The notes beneath the pieces are model-generated. The model did not search any database. It had not been told where the DNA came from and saw only the letters and a program-made list of their open reading frames with translations. Of a stretch of DNA of 13,356 nt, positions 1 through 6,458 are shown piece after piece. How positions within the stretch are numbered: the stretch's first letter is position 1; every line of letters starts with the position of its first letter. The translations under genes were made by a program, and so were the position numbers. Source of the DNA: Dehalococcoidia bacterium (GTDB lineage Bacteria; Chloroflexota; Dehalococcoidia; SZUA-161); contig JACUUS010000052.1 in the NCBI GenBank assembly GCA_014859215.1, positions 1 to 13,356 on the forward strand, read 5' to 3'.

Positions 1-714
1 GACATGGGCCTTGCCCATCAGGAGATCACGGTGCAGTCTAATGTAGTCCTGCGGGGTTCCGATGTCTATCCAGTAAGCGTCTGATGGATAGCCCAGGAAC
101 GGCGCACCCTGTTTTACCAGGTCGGGGAACAGCCCTCTTTCGACCATGGAATGAACGCCGGCCGGGATCATGTCCAGGAGCTCGGGTTCAAGAACGTAAG
201 TTCCGGCGTTGATCAGGTGCGAGGTAACGCTTTCCCGACTCGGTTTTTCAATAAAGGCCTTTACCCTGCTCGTCGAATCGATTTCAACAACTCCATAGGC
301 GGTGGGGTCCTCTACCGGGGTCAGGGCGATGGTCGCCTTAGCTTTGCGGCGGAGGTGCAGCCGGACCATGTCCGTTAGGTTAAGGTCACTGTAAATATCC
401 CCATTGAGAACGATGAATGTGTCGTCAAGGAAACGCTCGGCATTCTTCACCGCCCCGCCGGTGCCCAGAGGCGTATCTTCGACAGAGTATATCAGGCGGA
501 TATTAAGAGTCGACCCGTCTCCGAAATACTGCCTTATGCGGTCCGGGAGATATCCCATGGCCAGTATGACCTCGTCAACGCCATGTTTCTTGAGATTGTC
601 GATAGTGTGTTCAAGGAACGGCTTGTTGGCTACCGGGACCATGGGTTTGGGGAGATTACATGTCAGGGGGCGAAGTCTGAGTCCTTCACCCCCGACAAGA
701 ATGACAGCCTTCAC
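1..714 (-). CDS. NDP-sugar pyrophosphorylase (sugar-1-phosphate nucleotidyltransferase), 3' end outside window
   Basis: Transfers a nucleotide from an NTP to a sugar-1-phosphate, giving an activated sugar for glycan or glycolipid synthesis in the cytoplasm. The 238 visible residues form the Rossmann-like nucleotidyltransferase domain. The N-terminal signature is VGGEGLRLRPLT (residues 7-18), with the conserved Lys in PKPM at 22-25. EDTPLGTGGA is at 79-88, NGD (metal-binding Asp) at 104-106, EKP near 157-160 and WIDIGTPQDY near 216-225. The Thr usual in GxGTRLRP is Leu here. I chose the GTG start because the family signature begins at once and because the GTG overlaps the metK stop as GTGA (bases 711-714), which implies translational coupling. 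Relatives include mannose-1-phosphate guanylyltransferases and glucose-1-phosphate thymidylyl/uridylyltransferases; I cannot tell the sugar or nucleotide. A C-terminal left-handed beta-helix, if present, lies past the left edge. Confidence 0.9.
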   Translation of the reverse strand, partial: MKAVILVGGEGLRLRPLTCNLPKPMVPVANKPFLEHTIDNLKKHGVDEVILAMGYLPDRIRQYFGDGSTLNIRLIYSVEDTPLGTGGAVKNAERFLDDTFIVLNGDIYSDLNLTDMVRLHLRRKAKATIALTPVEDPTAYGVVEIDSTSRVKAFIEKPSRESVTSHLINAGTYVLEPELLDMIPAGVHSMVERGLFPDLVKQGAPFLGYPSDAYWIDIGTPQDYIRLHRDLLMGKAHV

Positions 715-1949
715 GTGGCGCGCTCCTGAACCTTGACGAGACCGGCCTCCTCCCTGAGAATGGCGGCCTTGTCAACACGTTCCCAGGGCAGGTCGAGGTC
801 GTCACGGCCAAAATGACCGTAGGCCGCAGTCTGCTTGTATATGGGATGGCGCAGGTCCAGGGTCTCGATAATAGCGCCGGGGCGGAAATCGAAGTGCTTG
901 TCCACAAGCCTGATGATGGTTTCTTCATCGACCAGGTTGGTACCGAAAGTCTCAATCGAGATCGCTATGGGATGGGCTTTGCCTATTGAGTACGAGAGTT
1001 GAATCTCTAGGCGTTCCGCGAGGCCGGCGGCAACCAGGTTCTTCGCCGCGTACCGCGCTGCATAGGCAGCAGAGCGGTCGACCTTGGTAGGGTCTTTTCC
1101 GGAAAAAGCACCCCCTCCGTGCCTGGCGACTCCGCCATAGGTGTCCACCAGGATTTTGCGCCCGGTCAGGCCGGTATCTCCCATGGGCCCGCCGATCACA
1201 AACCTGCCGGTTGCGTTGATGAAGAAATTGGTCTTCTTGTCCAGTAGGTCCCCGGGAATGACTTCTTCAATTACCAGTTCACGGATATCACGGTTTATGA
1301 CGTCATTGCTGACAGCCTCATTATGCTGAGCGGCAATGACCACCGCAGCTACCCGCTTGGGTATACCGTAGGCATATTCGACGGTTACCTGGGATTTGCC
1401 GTCGGGTCGCAGATAGGGGAGAGTCCCGTCTTTGCGGACCTGTGCAAGGCGCTGGCAGAGCTTGTGGGCAAGGACGATGGGTAAGGGCATAAGCTCGGGG
1501 GTTTCGTTGCAGGCGAAACCTATCATCATACCCTGGTCGCCTGCGCCCAGTGTATCCCGTTCATTGATGGTGTTGTTTGCTCTCTCCCTGCTTTCCAGTG
1601 CATGGTCCACACCCATGGCAATATCAGGCGATTGCTCCTTGATGGAGACCACGACGCCGCAAGTATCGCAGTCAAAACCGTACTTGGCGCGCGTATAGCC
1701 GACTCCCCTCAACGTTTCGCGGACGATTTCGGGTATTTCGACGTAAGTGCAAGTCGTGATTTCACCCATCACAATAACGAGTCCCGTGGTCGCCATGGTC
1801 TCGCAGGCTACCCGAGCTATCGGGTCCTTGATGATAATGGAATCCAGAATCGAGTCTGAGATCAGGTCACAGAGCTTGTCGGGATGTCCTTCCGTTACGG
1901 ACTCCGAGGTCACCAGTAATGAAGGGGATCTCATGAACGTGGTGGTCAT
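711..1949 (-). CDS. metK: S-adenosylmethionine synthetase (methionine adenosyltransferase)
   Basis: Makes SAM from methionine and ATP, releasing phosphate and pyrophosphate; a cytosolic enzyme needing Mg and K. The 412-residue product carries the family marks in order: TSESVTEGHPDK at residues 14-25 (ATP-binding His and Asp), GAGDQG at 135-140, and the phosphate-binding loop GGGAFSGKDPTKVDRSAAY at 278-296. It is slightly longer than most bacterial MetK proteins (about 380-400 residues). The ATG start has a good site, AGGGAG at 1957-1962, seven bases upstream; an internal ATG at codon 6 is less likely. The stop shares four bases with the GTG of the downstream nucleotidyltransferase, and the start is 16 bases after ahcY. 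Placing SAM synthesis directly after SAH hydrolysis is a natural SAM-cycle pairing. Identification is secure. Confidence 0.97.
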   Translation of the reverse strand: MTTTFMRSPSLLVTSESVTEGHPDKLCDLISDSILDSIIIKDPIARVACETMATTGLVIVMGEITTCTYVEIPEIVRETLRGVGYTRAKYGFDCDTCGVVVSIKEQSPDIAMGVDHALESRERANNTINERDTLGAGDQGMMIGFACNETPELMPLPIVLAHKLCQRLAQVRKDGTLPYLRPDGKSQVTVEYAYGIPKRVAAVVIAAQHNEAVSNDVINRDIRELVIEEVIPGDLLDKKTNFFINATGRFVIGGPMGDTGLTGRKILVDTYGGVARHGGGAFSGKDPTKVDRSAAYAARYAAKNLVAAGLAERLEIQLSYSIGKAHPIAISIETFGTNLVDEETIIRLVDKHFDFRPGAIIETLDLRHPIYKQTAAYGHFGRDDLDLPWERVDKAAILREEAGLVKVQERAT

Positions 1950-1965
1950 AGTGCTTCTCCCTTTC

Positions 1966-3240
1966 TTATGTCCCTAGTTCCCAGCTTACCTGGTATTTCT
2001 GCTGTTCTTCAGTCATGGTATCGATCTTGATTCCCATAGCTTCCAACTTGAGCCGCCCAACCTCCTTGTCGACAGCCTCTGGGACATTGTACACCATAGG
2101 AGCAAGTTCTTTGCCCTTCTTAACCATGTATTCGGCGCACAGCGCTTGATTGGCGAAGCTCATATCCATTACACTTGCCGGGTGTCCCTCCGCAGCGGCG
2201 AGGTTTATGAGTCTCCCTTCTCCCAGGAGGAAAAGGCTCTTGCCGCCTTCCAAGACAAACTCGTCGACGAACGGCCGGACACGGCGCTTGCCCGTCGCAA
2301 GATTTTCAAGGACGGGTATGTTGATCTCGGCATTGAAGTGGCCGCTGTTGGCCATAATAGCGCCGTCCTTCATGGCAAGCAGGTGTTCTTTGTCGATGAT
2401 ATTAAGCCCACCCGTGACGGTGATAAAAATGTCGCCGATTCTTGCTGCGTCGAGGAGCGCCATAACATCGTAGCCGTCCATCACCGCTTCCAGGGCCCGG
2501 ATTGGCTCCACCTCGCAGACCACCACGTGAGCGCCAAGTCCTTTCGCGCGCATCGCGACACCGCGTCCGCACCACCCGTAACCACAGATAACCACACGTT
2601 TCCCGGCCCAGAGGATATTGGTGGCCCTCGTGATCCCGTCAATCGTGCTCTGACCGGTACCGTACCTGTTATCGAAAAGGTGCTTCGTCTGCGCGTCGTT
2701 TACGGCTATGATAGGGTATTTCAGCTTCTTTTCGCGCTCGAGGCTCCGCAGCCTGATGACACCTGTTGTGGTTTCCTCCGTTCCCCCAATTATCCCGGAT
2801 ACGAGGTCGGTCCGTTCCTTGTGGATGGCTGCCACAAGGTCAGCGCCATCATCCATGGTGACGTTTGGCCTGTGGTCCAGGGCGGCACTGATGTGCCTGT
2901 AATAGGTCGCATTATCCTCGCCTTTCATGGCAAATACGGGTATGCCGTGCTCAACCACCAGGCAGGCGGCGACATCATCCTGTGTCGACAGAGGATTTGA
3001 AGCGCAAAGCGCCAGCGAGGCCCCGCCTGCCTTCAGAGTCAGGGCAAGGTTAGCTGTCTCTGTTGTGATATGCAAGCAAGCCGAGACTCGCACGCCTTCA
3101 AGAGGGCGCTCTCCGGCGAACCTTTCGCCAATCAATCGCAGTACCGGCATCTCTCGAGCGGCCCACTCAATGCGCAGGCTGCCCGCCGCTGCCAGAGAAA
3201 GATCTCTCACATCACTTGTCACCGTTTGTTTATCGCTCAC
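1966..3240 (-). CDS. ahcY: Adenosylhomocysteinase (S-adenosyl-L-homocysteine hydrolase), short form
   Basis: Reversibly splits S-adenosylhomocysteine into adenosine and homocysteine with bound NAD, relieving product inhibition of methyltransferases. The 424-residue product shows DDGADL at residues 130-135, EETTTGVIRL at 155-164, the substrate-binding Lys/Asp region VNDAQTKHLFDNRYG at 180-194, and the NAD-binding loop GYGWCGRG at 220-227 (GxGxxG). The C-terminus reads KYQVSWELGT and lacks the Lys/Tyr tail (KPDHYRY type) of long bacterial and eukaryotic enzymes. From memory this resembles archaeal and Thermotoga enzymes. The start is GTG, with AGGAG at 3248-3252 seven bases upstream, inside the end of the PHP gene, which it overlaps by 11 bases. 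S-inosylhomocysteine hydrolases share this fold, so the natural purine moiety is not proven by sequence. Confidence 0.96.
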   Translation of the reverse strand: MSDKQTVTSDVRDLSLAAAGSLRIEWAAREMPVLRLIGERFAGERPLEGVRVSACLHITTETANLALTLKAGGASLALCASNPLSTQDDVAACLVVEHGIPVFAMKGEDNATYYRHISAALDHRPNVTMDDGADLVAAIHKERTDLVSGIIGGTEETTTGVIRLRSLEREKKLKYPIIAVNDAQTKHLFDNRYGTGQSTIDGITRATNILWAGKRVVICGYGWCGRGVAMRAKGLGAHVVVCEVEPIRALEAVMDGYDVMALLDAARIGDIFITVTGGLNIIDKEHLLAMKDGAIMANSGHFNAEINIPVLENLATGKRRVRPFVDEFVLEGGKSLFLLGEGRLINLAAAEGHPASVMDMSFANQALCAEYMVKKGKELAPMVYNVPEAVDKEVGRLKLEAMGIKIDTMTEEQQKYQVSWELGT

Positions 3241-4156
3241 ACCTGCACTCCTGGTCGTTTTGATCCGCTTCTTTCCCCCGGCGCCGGTTGAACTGGTGGG
3301 CTACCCAGTCCGGTATGTCCAGTGTGCCCATAAGAATTGGCTTCTGGTGACAGTCACTGCCGCCTGTCACGGTCAGGTTTCTGCTCCTTGCGAACTTCAG
3401 ATAGTGCTCTGTTGTTGCACTATCATGTCTCGAATGCCAGCACTCAATGCCGTCAATGAAGTCGAGCATATTATCGGATATGATCTGGACCTGCTCGTCC
3501 AGGTCTCTCGTGATACTAACTAGAGAGGTGCCCTGAGGGTCGTTAGGGTGTGCGAGGGCAAGGAGCCCTCCGGCTCCCCTTACGAGTTTCGATGCCTCGG
3601 CAATCGAAAGAGGGTATTTCGGGACGTCACATTTCACGAGATACATGTCGAAGGCTTCTCTTGTATCCTTAACAATTCCTTTGGCGATCAGGTAATTGGC
3701 GATGTGAGGCCGGGCAAAAGCCCCGTCTACTGTATCCTGTATCTTCTTGAGGTCCAGCTCTGTAAACCGTTCGATTCCCTTCGTGTCAAACTCGGTATTG
3801 AGATTGGCGAGAATCTTGCGGGCCCGGGTCTCGCGTTGTTCTCTTATAAGGCGTAATTTGTCGCGCAGAGCTTCGTCGTGGATATTATAGTCGTACCCCA
3901 GGAAATCGAGTGAAATCGACTTCGTTCTCCCGTCCGGCGTCTTGTGTTCGTAAGCTATGCTCAGTTCGATCCCCGTCACATAAGACAGGCGACCCTGCGC
4001 AGCCAGGGACTTTGCCCGCTCCTGGGCATCTACAGAATCATGGTCTGTGATTGAGAGCAAGCCGATATTTCGGGCAATTGCTTCCGCGAATACCTCGTCC
4101 GCGGACAGCAGGCCGTCGGAGCCTGTCTTGGTGTGAACATGCAGATCGATCTTCAT
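3230..4156 (-). CDS. PHP-domain metal-dependent phosphoesterase (TrpH/YciV-like)
   Basis: Predicted phosphoesterase of the polymerase-and-histidinol-phosphatase superfamily, 308 residues, with no signal peptide. Metal-binding motifs appear in order: DLHVHT (His6, His8), SITDHD (Asp38, His39), GIE (Glu64), RPHIAN (His151), ALAHP (His203) and GSDCH (Asp268, His270). The insertion between Glu64 and His151, and the spacing of RPH and AHP, match the YciV/TrpH family. Characterised YciV-type members hydrolyse 3',5'-nucleoside bisphosphates and trim short RNA 5' ends. That activity is possible here but is inference. The canonical PHP beginning supports the ATG at 4156, though its ribosome site is weak. 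The gene lies 46 bases after the P-loop kinase and overlaps ahcY by 11 bases. The overlap suggests a coupled role in nucleotide or adenosine-product clean-up, which is not shown by the sequence itself. Confidence 0.87.
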   Translation of the reverse strand: MKIDLHVHTKTGSDGLLSADEVFAEAIARNIGLLSITDHDSVDAQERAKSLAAQGRLSYVTGIELSIAYEHKTPDGRTKSISLDFLGYDYNIHDEALRDKLRLIREQRETRARKILANLNTEFDTKGIERFTELDLKKIQDTVDGAFARPHIANYLIAKGIVKDTREAFDMYLVKCDVPKYPLSIAEASKLVRGAGGLLALAHPNDPQGTSLVSITRDLDEQVQIISDNMLDFIDGIECWHSRHDSATTEHYLKFARSRNLTVTGGSDCHQKPILMGTLDIPDWVAHQFNRRRGKEADQNDQECRCER

Positions 4157-4202
4157 TTCTGGCGATTGGCCTTGCCTGGTGGAGGGAAAATGGAAGATAT
4201 AG

Positions 4203-4817
4203 CTATCTCTGCACCATGCCGGTTACGAACCAGTCCTCCAGCAAATCACACTGAGTATCGACGATAAGGTGAATGATGTCAAGGGAAGGGTATAGCTTTT
4301 TGAGCTCGTCAAGATCGACAAATTCGAAAGTCTTCTCATTGTTGACATATGCCTGCTCGGTCAAGGCATTTGACTCGTACTTGTCACGAGTACGCTTCAG
4401 TATACGAGATATAGATACTTCGCGCGGACAGCTGGTCTGGAGTATGACCAGAGGCCGGTTGTACCGGGCGGCAATCTCGGCAGCACGGCGTCGCAGCGAC
4501 TGTTTCACGAAAGTTGCGTCAATAATCACGCCCCCGCCCCCGGCAAGGGCCTCTGCGGCTCGACGAAAGGTCTCAGCGTACACTGCCATACGCTTGTCCA
4601 TGTCGGACGCGACTTTCTCATCGAAGATATCCTCGTTCCCCAGGACCTCTTTTCTCACGAGGTCGCTTCTTACAATGGGGTGAGCCTTAATCCGGGACAC
4701 TTCCTCGCTGGTTTCTGTCTTCCAGGTGCCGGGGAGGCCGCAAGTAATGAGCAGCATGGCAGAAGGCAACTCTGTTTCGACAAAACTGGCAAATGGCTCT
4801 CTCACATTGACCTCCAT
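4203..4817 (-). CDS. P-loop kinase-like NTPase (COG0645 type) with atypical Walker A
   Basis: A 204-residue predicted small-molecule kinase of the P-loop NTPase superfamily. The nucleotide loop is CGLPGTWKTE (residues 26-35). The usual final glycine of GxxxxGK[ST] is Trp32, with Lys33 and Thr34 kept. GGGGVIIDATFVKQSLRRR (about 93-111) is the strand carrying the kinase Asp, and a basic region around residues 134-145 looks like a LID segment. In many bacteria this domain is fused behind a COG2187 APH-like domain. Here the same two domains are separate neighbouring genes in the same order, 59 bases apart and in different frames. The ATG at 4817 has only a weak site. An in-frame GTG at 4805 follows a perfect GGAGGT (4810-4815) by four bases and may be the real start, giving 200 residues. 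Substrate unknown. Confidence 0.8.
   Translation of the reverse strand: MEVNVREPFASFVETELPSAMLLITCGLPGTWKTETSEEVSRIKAHPIVRSDLVRKEVLGNEDIFDEKVASDMDKRMAVYAETFRRAAEALAGGGGVIIDATFVKQSLRRRAAEIAARYNRPLVILQTSCPREVSISRILKRTRDKYESNALTEQAYVNNEKTFEFVDLDELKKLYPSLDIIHLIVDTQCDLLEDWFVTGMVQR
4810..4815 (-). promoter_or_regulatory. Shine-Dalgarno GGAGGT inside the annotated start of the P-loop kinase
   Basis: GGAGGT lies four bases before an in-frame GTG (4803-4805), overlapping codons 2-3 of the longer reading from ATG 4817. The mtnP start has the same GGAGGT-N4 arrangement, so GTG 4805 is a credible true start. Confidence 0.45.
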
Positions 4818-4852
4818 GCCCTGCTAATAGATGGTCTTGCCCGGCTCCAGTT

Positions 4853-4866
4853 AGCCTGTACAGGCT
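4853..4866. repeat. 14-base perfect palindrome between the two kinase-like genes
   Basis: AGCCTGTACAGGCT is identical to its reverse complement. It sits in the 59-base gap (4818-4876), the longest in the window. As RNA it could form a 5-bp stem with a GUAC loop; as DNA it could bind a dimeric regulator. No T-run follows, so it does not look like an intrinsic terminator. Confidence 0.4.
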
Positions 4867-4876
4867 GGCGAGTGAT

Positions 4877-5917
4877 CTAGCCCTGCGAAGCGTAGGATGC
4901 GGCCAGCCCGAAGTATTTTCGGGCAATAGCTGTCGTCTTTGATTTTTCGGCTTGAGGTATATTTGCGTCCTCAAGCTTGAAGCCTTCCACTTTTCCCCGG
5001 ACATAAGCCCGATAGCACTTGTAGAAGTTGAGCAGCGAGAGCATTTCGGAATCGCCCGATGCATTCACGTAATCTTTGACAAATCGCTGCGCCAGGTCGG
5101 AACGCCCGTGGTAGTCCAGGTCCATTGCCAGGAACGCCACTTCACTGGCCACGTCAATGTACCTGAACCTGTCATTGAATTCTATACAATCGTAGATGCA
5201 TATATCGTTTTCGAAGCAGATGTGAGATAGATGCAGGTCTCCATGGCAGTCCTTTATCCTGCCTTCTCTTATCCGGCGCGCGAAAAGCTCCGAGTCTTTC
5301 TTGAGAAAAGAGTAAGCATAGATCCTCGTTGTGTCATACTGGTCCCTGGTTATGGTGCGGTTGATGTATCCTTCGACCTGGTCGAAGTTCTCCTCTGTGT
5401 TCTGCATGACCGTGTCAAGACCGCCGATACCTGCTTTATCGGGGCTCAAGCCTGATCTTTCGTGGAAGTCCACGAGCTTGCCGGCCAGCCTTGTGACCAT
5501 TGCGGGAGTGATCTCCCCTTTTTCAAGAAGCCGGTCCATCATTCGCTCATGAGGAAGCGGAAGCATCTTCACAGCGTACTCGACAGCGGGCCCGCTCCCT
5601 TCGACCTTGTACTCGTTACCGACGCGCGTGACAGGTACAACGTCCAGGTAGGTATCAGGGCACAGGCGCCGGTTCAGAATCAGTTCTTGCTGGCAGTAGT
5701 ACCGTCTCTTTTCAAGGGTGGTGAAGTCAAGAAATCCGAAATCAACCGGTTTCTTGATCTTGTAGACATACTGACCTGCCAGGAAGACAGCCGAAATCTG
5801 TGTCTGGATTAAATCGACCTTCCCGGGCTTGTGCGGGTATGCACCGGGCATGAGCAGTGCCTGCAAGAGCCCGGTAAGCTCCTGTGTTCCGTTCTGGGCC
5901 TCCCCGGTTGATGCCAT
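4877..5917 (-). CDS. APH-fold kinase-like protein (COG2187 family)
   Basis: A 346-residue protein of the aminoglycoside-phosphotransferase/protein-kinase-like fold. The N-lobe holds YVYKIKKPVDFGFLDF (residues 50-65), a hallmark of the COG2187 family and likely to include the ATP-contacting Lys. The catalytic loop is CHGDLHLSH (224-232, Brenner-type HGDxHxxN/H with His at the last position). The metal-binding Asp is in IYDCIEFND (241-249). Lengths fit the stand-alone N-terminal part of proteins that elsewhere carry a COG0645 P-loop kinase at the C-terminus, which is the next gene here. The start is ATG at 5917, four bases after the small basic ORF, whose last codons contain a GGAAAG-like site. 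The APH fold includes methylthioribose kinase and homoserine kinase, which is notable in a methionine-salvage block. MtnP already yields a phosphorylated sugar, so the substrate stays unknown. Antibiotic resistance is not implied. Confidence 0.83.
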   Translation of the reverse strand: MASTGEAQNGTQELTGLLQALLMPGAYPHKPGKVDLIQTQISAVFLAGQYVYKIKKPVDFGFLDFTTLEKRRYYCQQELILNRRLCPDTYLDVVPVTRVGNEYKVEGSGPAVEYAVKMLPLPHERMMDRLLEKGEITPAMVTRLAGKLVDFHERSGLSPDKAGIGGLDTVMQNTEENFDQVEGYINRTITRDQYDTTRIYAYSFLKKDSELFARRIREGRIKDCHGDLHLSHICFENDICIYDCIEFNDRFRYIDVASEVAFLAMDLDYHGRSDLAQRFVKDYVNASGDSEMLSLLNFYKCYRAYVRGKVEGFKLEDANIPQAEKSKTTAIARKYFGLAASYASQG

Positions 5918-5921
5918 TGGT

Positions 5922-6026
5922 CTATCTTTCCGCCGCTGGCGCCTTCTTCAGAGTCTTCTTCTGCTCTTCAAGTTTTTTCCGTCTGCGGCGGTGTTTGAGT
6001 TCTGCTACTCTTTTTCTCTTGTTCAC
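5922..6026 (-). CDS. Small highly basic protein (34 residues)
   Basis: An open frame of 34 codons plus TAG fits exactly between the DUF35 gene (11 bases away) and the APH-like gene (4 bases away). It starts NKRKRVAEL after a GTG and has a run HRRRRKKLEEQKK, then TLKKAPAAER. About half the residues are Lys or Arg, with only a few acidic ones, and the pattern predicts a single amphipathic helix. An in-frame TGA at 6033-6035 means the GTG at 6024-6026 is the only usable start. GAGGGG at 6029-6034 supplies a close ribosome site. Its 3' end carries the likely ribosome site of the APH-like gene. I recall similar tiny Lys/Arg-rich ORFs in Chloroflexota genomes but cannot name a family. RNA or ribosome binding is a guess from charge alone. 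Packing and initiation signals are the case for its being real. Confidence 0.66.
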   Translation of the reverse strand: MNKRKRVAELKHRRRRKKLEEQKKTLKKAPAAER

Positions 6027-6037
6027 TTCCCCTCAAT

Positions 6038-6442
6038 TCATTTCTCCGGGGAAAAAGTCACGGCTACCATTTCCCCGGCCGAGAATTTGTCTCCCGGCAG
6101 GACCCTATGGCCTGCCCTGACTCTGGTCCCGATGAGTTCCATCGAGGCTTTGTCCGGGTTCACGTCCACTATGTTGCCCATCAACCAGGGGCCCTCATCA
6201 AGTTCCACCATGCCGATTACATATGGAGCATCAAGGCCTTCGGGTGGAACCCGAATGACGGTGAAAGTCCGGACCTCGCCTTTCCCGCTTAGCTGGACTA
6301 TGTCGAGGTCTTCACTTGTGCACTCCATGCACACCTTTTTTGGAGGCGCGGTAAAAGACCCGCATTTTCGGCATTTCAGGCCGAGGAGCTTGTTCTCCTT
6401 CAGCCCTTCAGCGAACATTTTAGAGGTCAGCTTGTATTCCAT
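6038..6442 (-). CDS. DUF35 Zn-ribbon/OB-fold protein, thiolase partner B
   Basis: A 134-residue two-domain protein. An N-terminal rubredoxin-like zinc ribbon has CRKC (Cys24, Cys27) and CMEC (Cys38, Cys41), followed by an OB-fold (about 50-130) with the typical VIRVPPEGLDAPYVIGMVELDEGPWLMGNI pattern. DUF35 proteins bind SCP-x-type thiolases. In archaeal acetoacetyl-CoA thiolase/HMG-CoA synthase assemblies the DUF35 subunit bridges the enzymes and shapes the CoA site. Here it follows thiolase B by 16 bases, with AGAGG-type spacing to its ATG, so the two are very probably partners. It is paralogous to the DUF35 gene at 7637-8053. It probably acts as a non-catalytic scaffold or CoA-binding subunit; the acyl substrate is unknown. 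Confidence 0.88.
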   Translation of the reverse strand: MEYKLTSKMFAEGLKENKLLGLKCRKCGSFTAPPKKVCMECTSEDLDIVQLSGKGEVRTFTVIRVPPEGLDAPYVIGMVELDEGPWLMGNIVDVNPDKASMELIGTRVRAGHRVLPGDKFSAGEMVAVTFSPEK

Positions 6443-6458
6443 TTCAGCCTCTTCAAGA

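Noticed and set aside
2146..3000. Long plus-strand open frame of 284 codons opposite ahcY
   Set aside because: It is the antisense shadow of a clear SAH hydrolase; the translation has no recognisable domain and no operon context on the plus strand.
4191..4265. Short plus-strand ORF after GGAGGG in the PHP/kinase gap
   Set aside because: About 24 codons, mostly antisense to the end of the P-loop kinase, with no other plus-strand gene near; the spacing to the ribosome-like site is too short.
4877..5917. Aminoglycoside resistance gene
   Set aside because: The APH fold is present, but the N-lobe signature is that of the COG2187 family, which is not a known resistance group.
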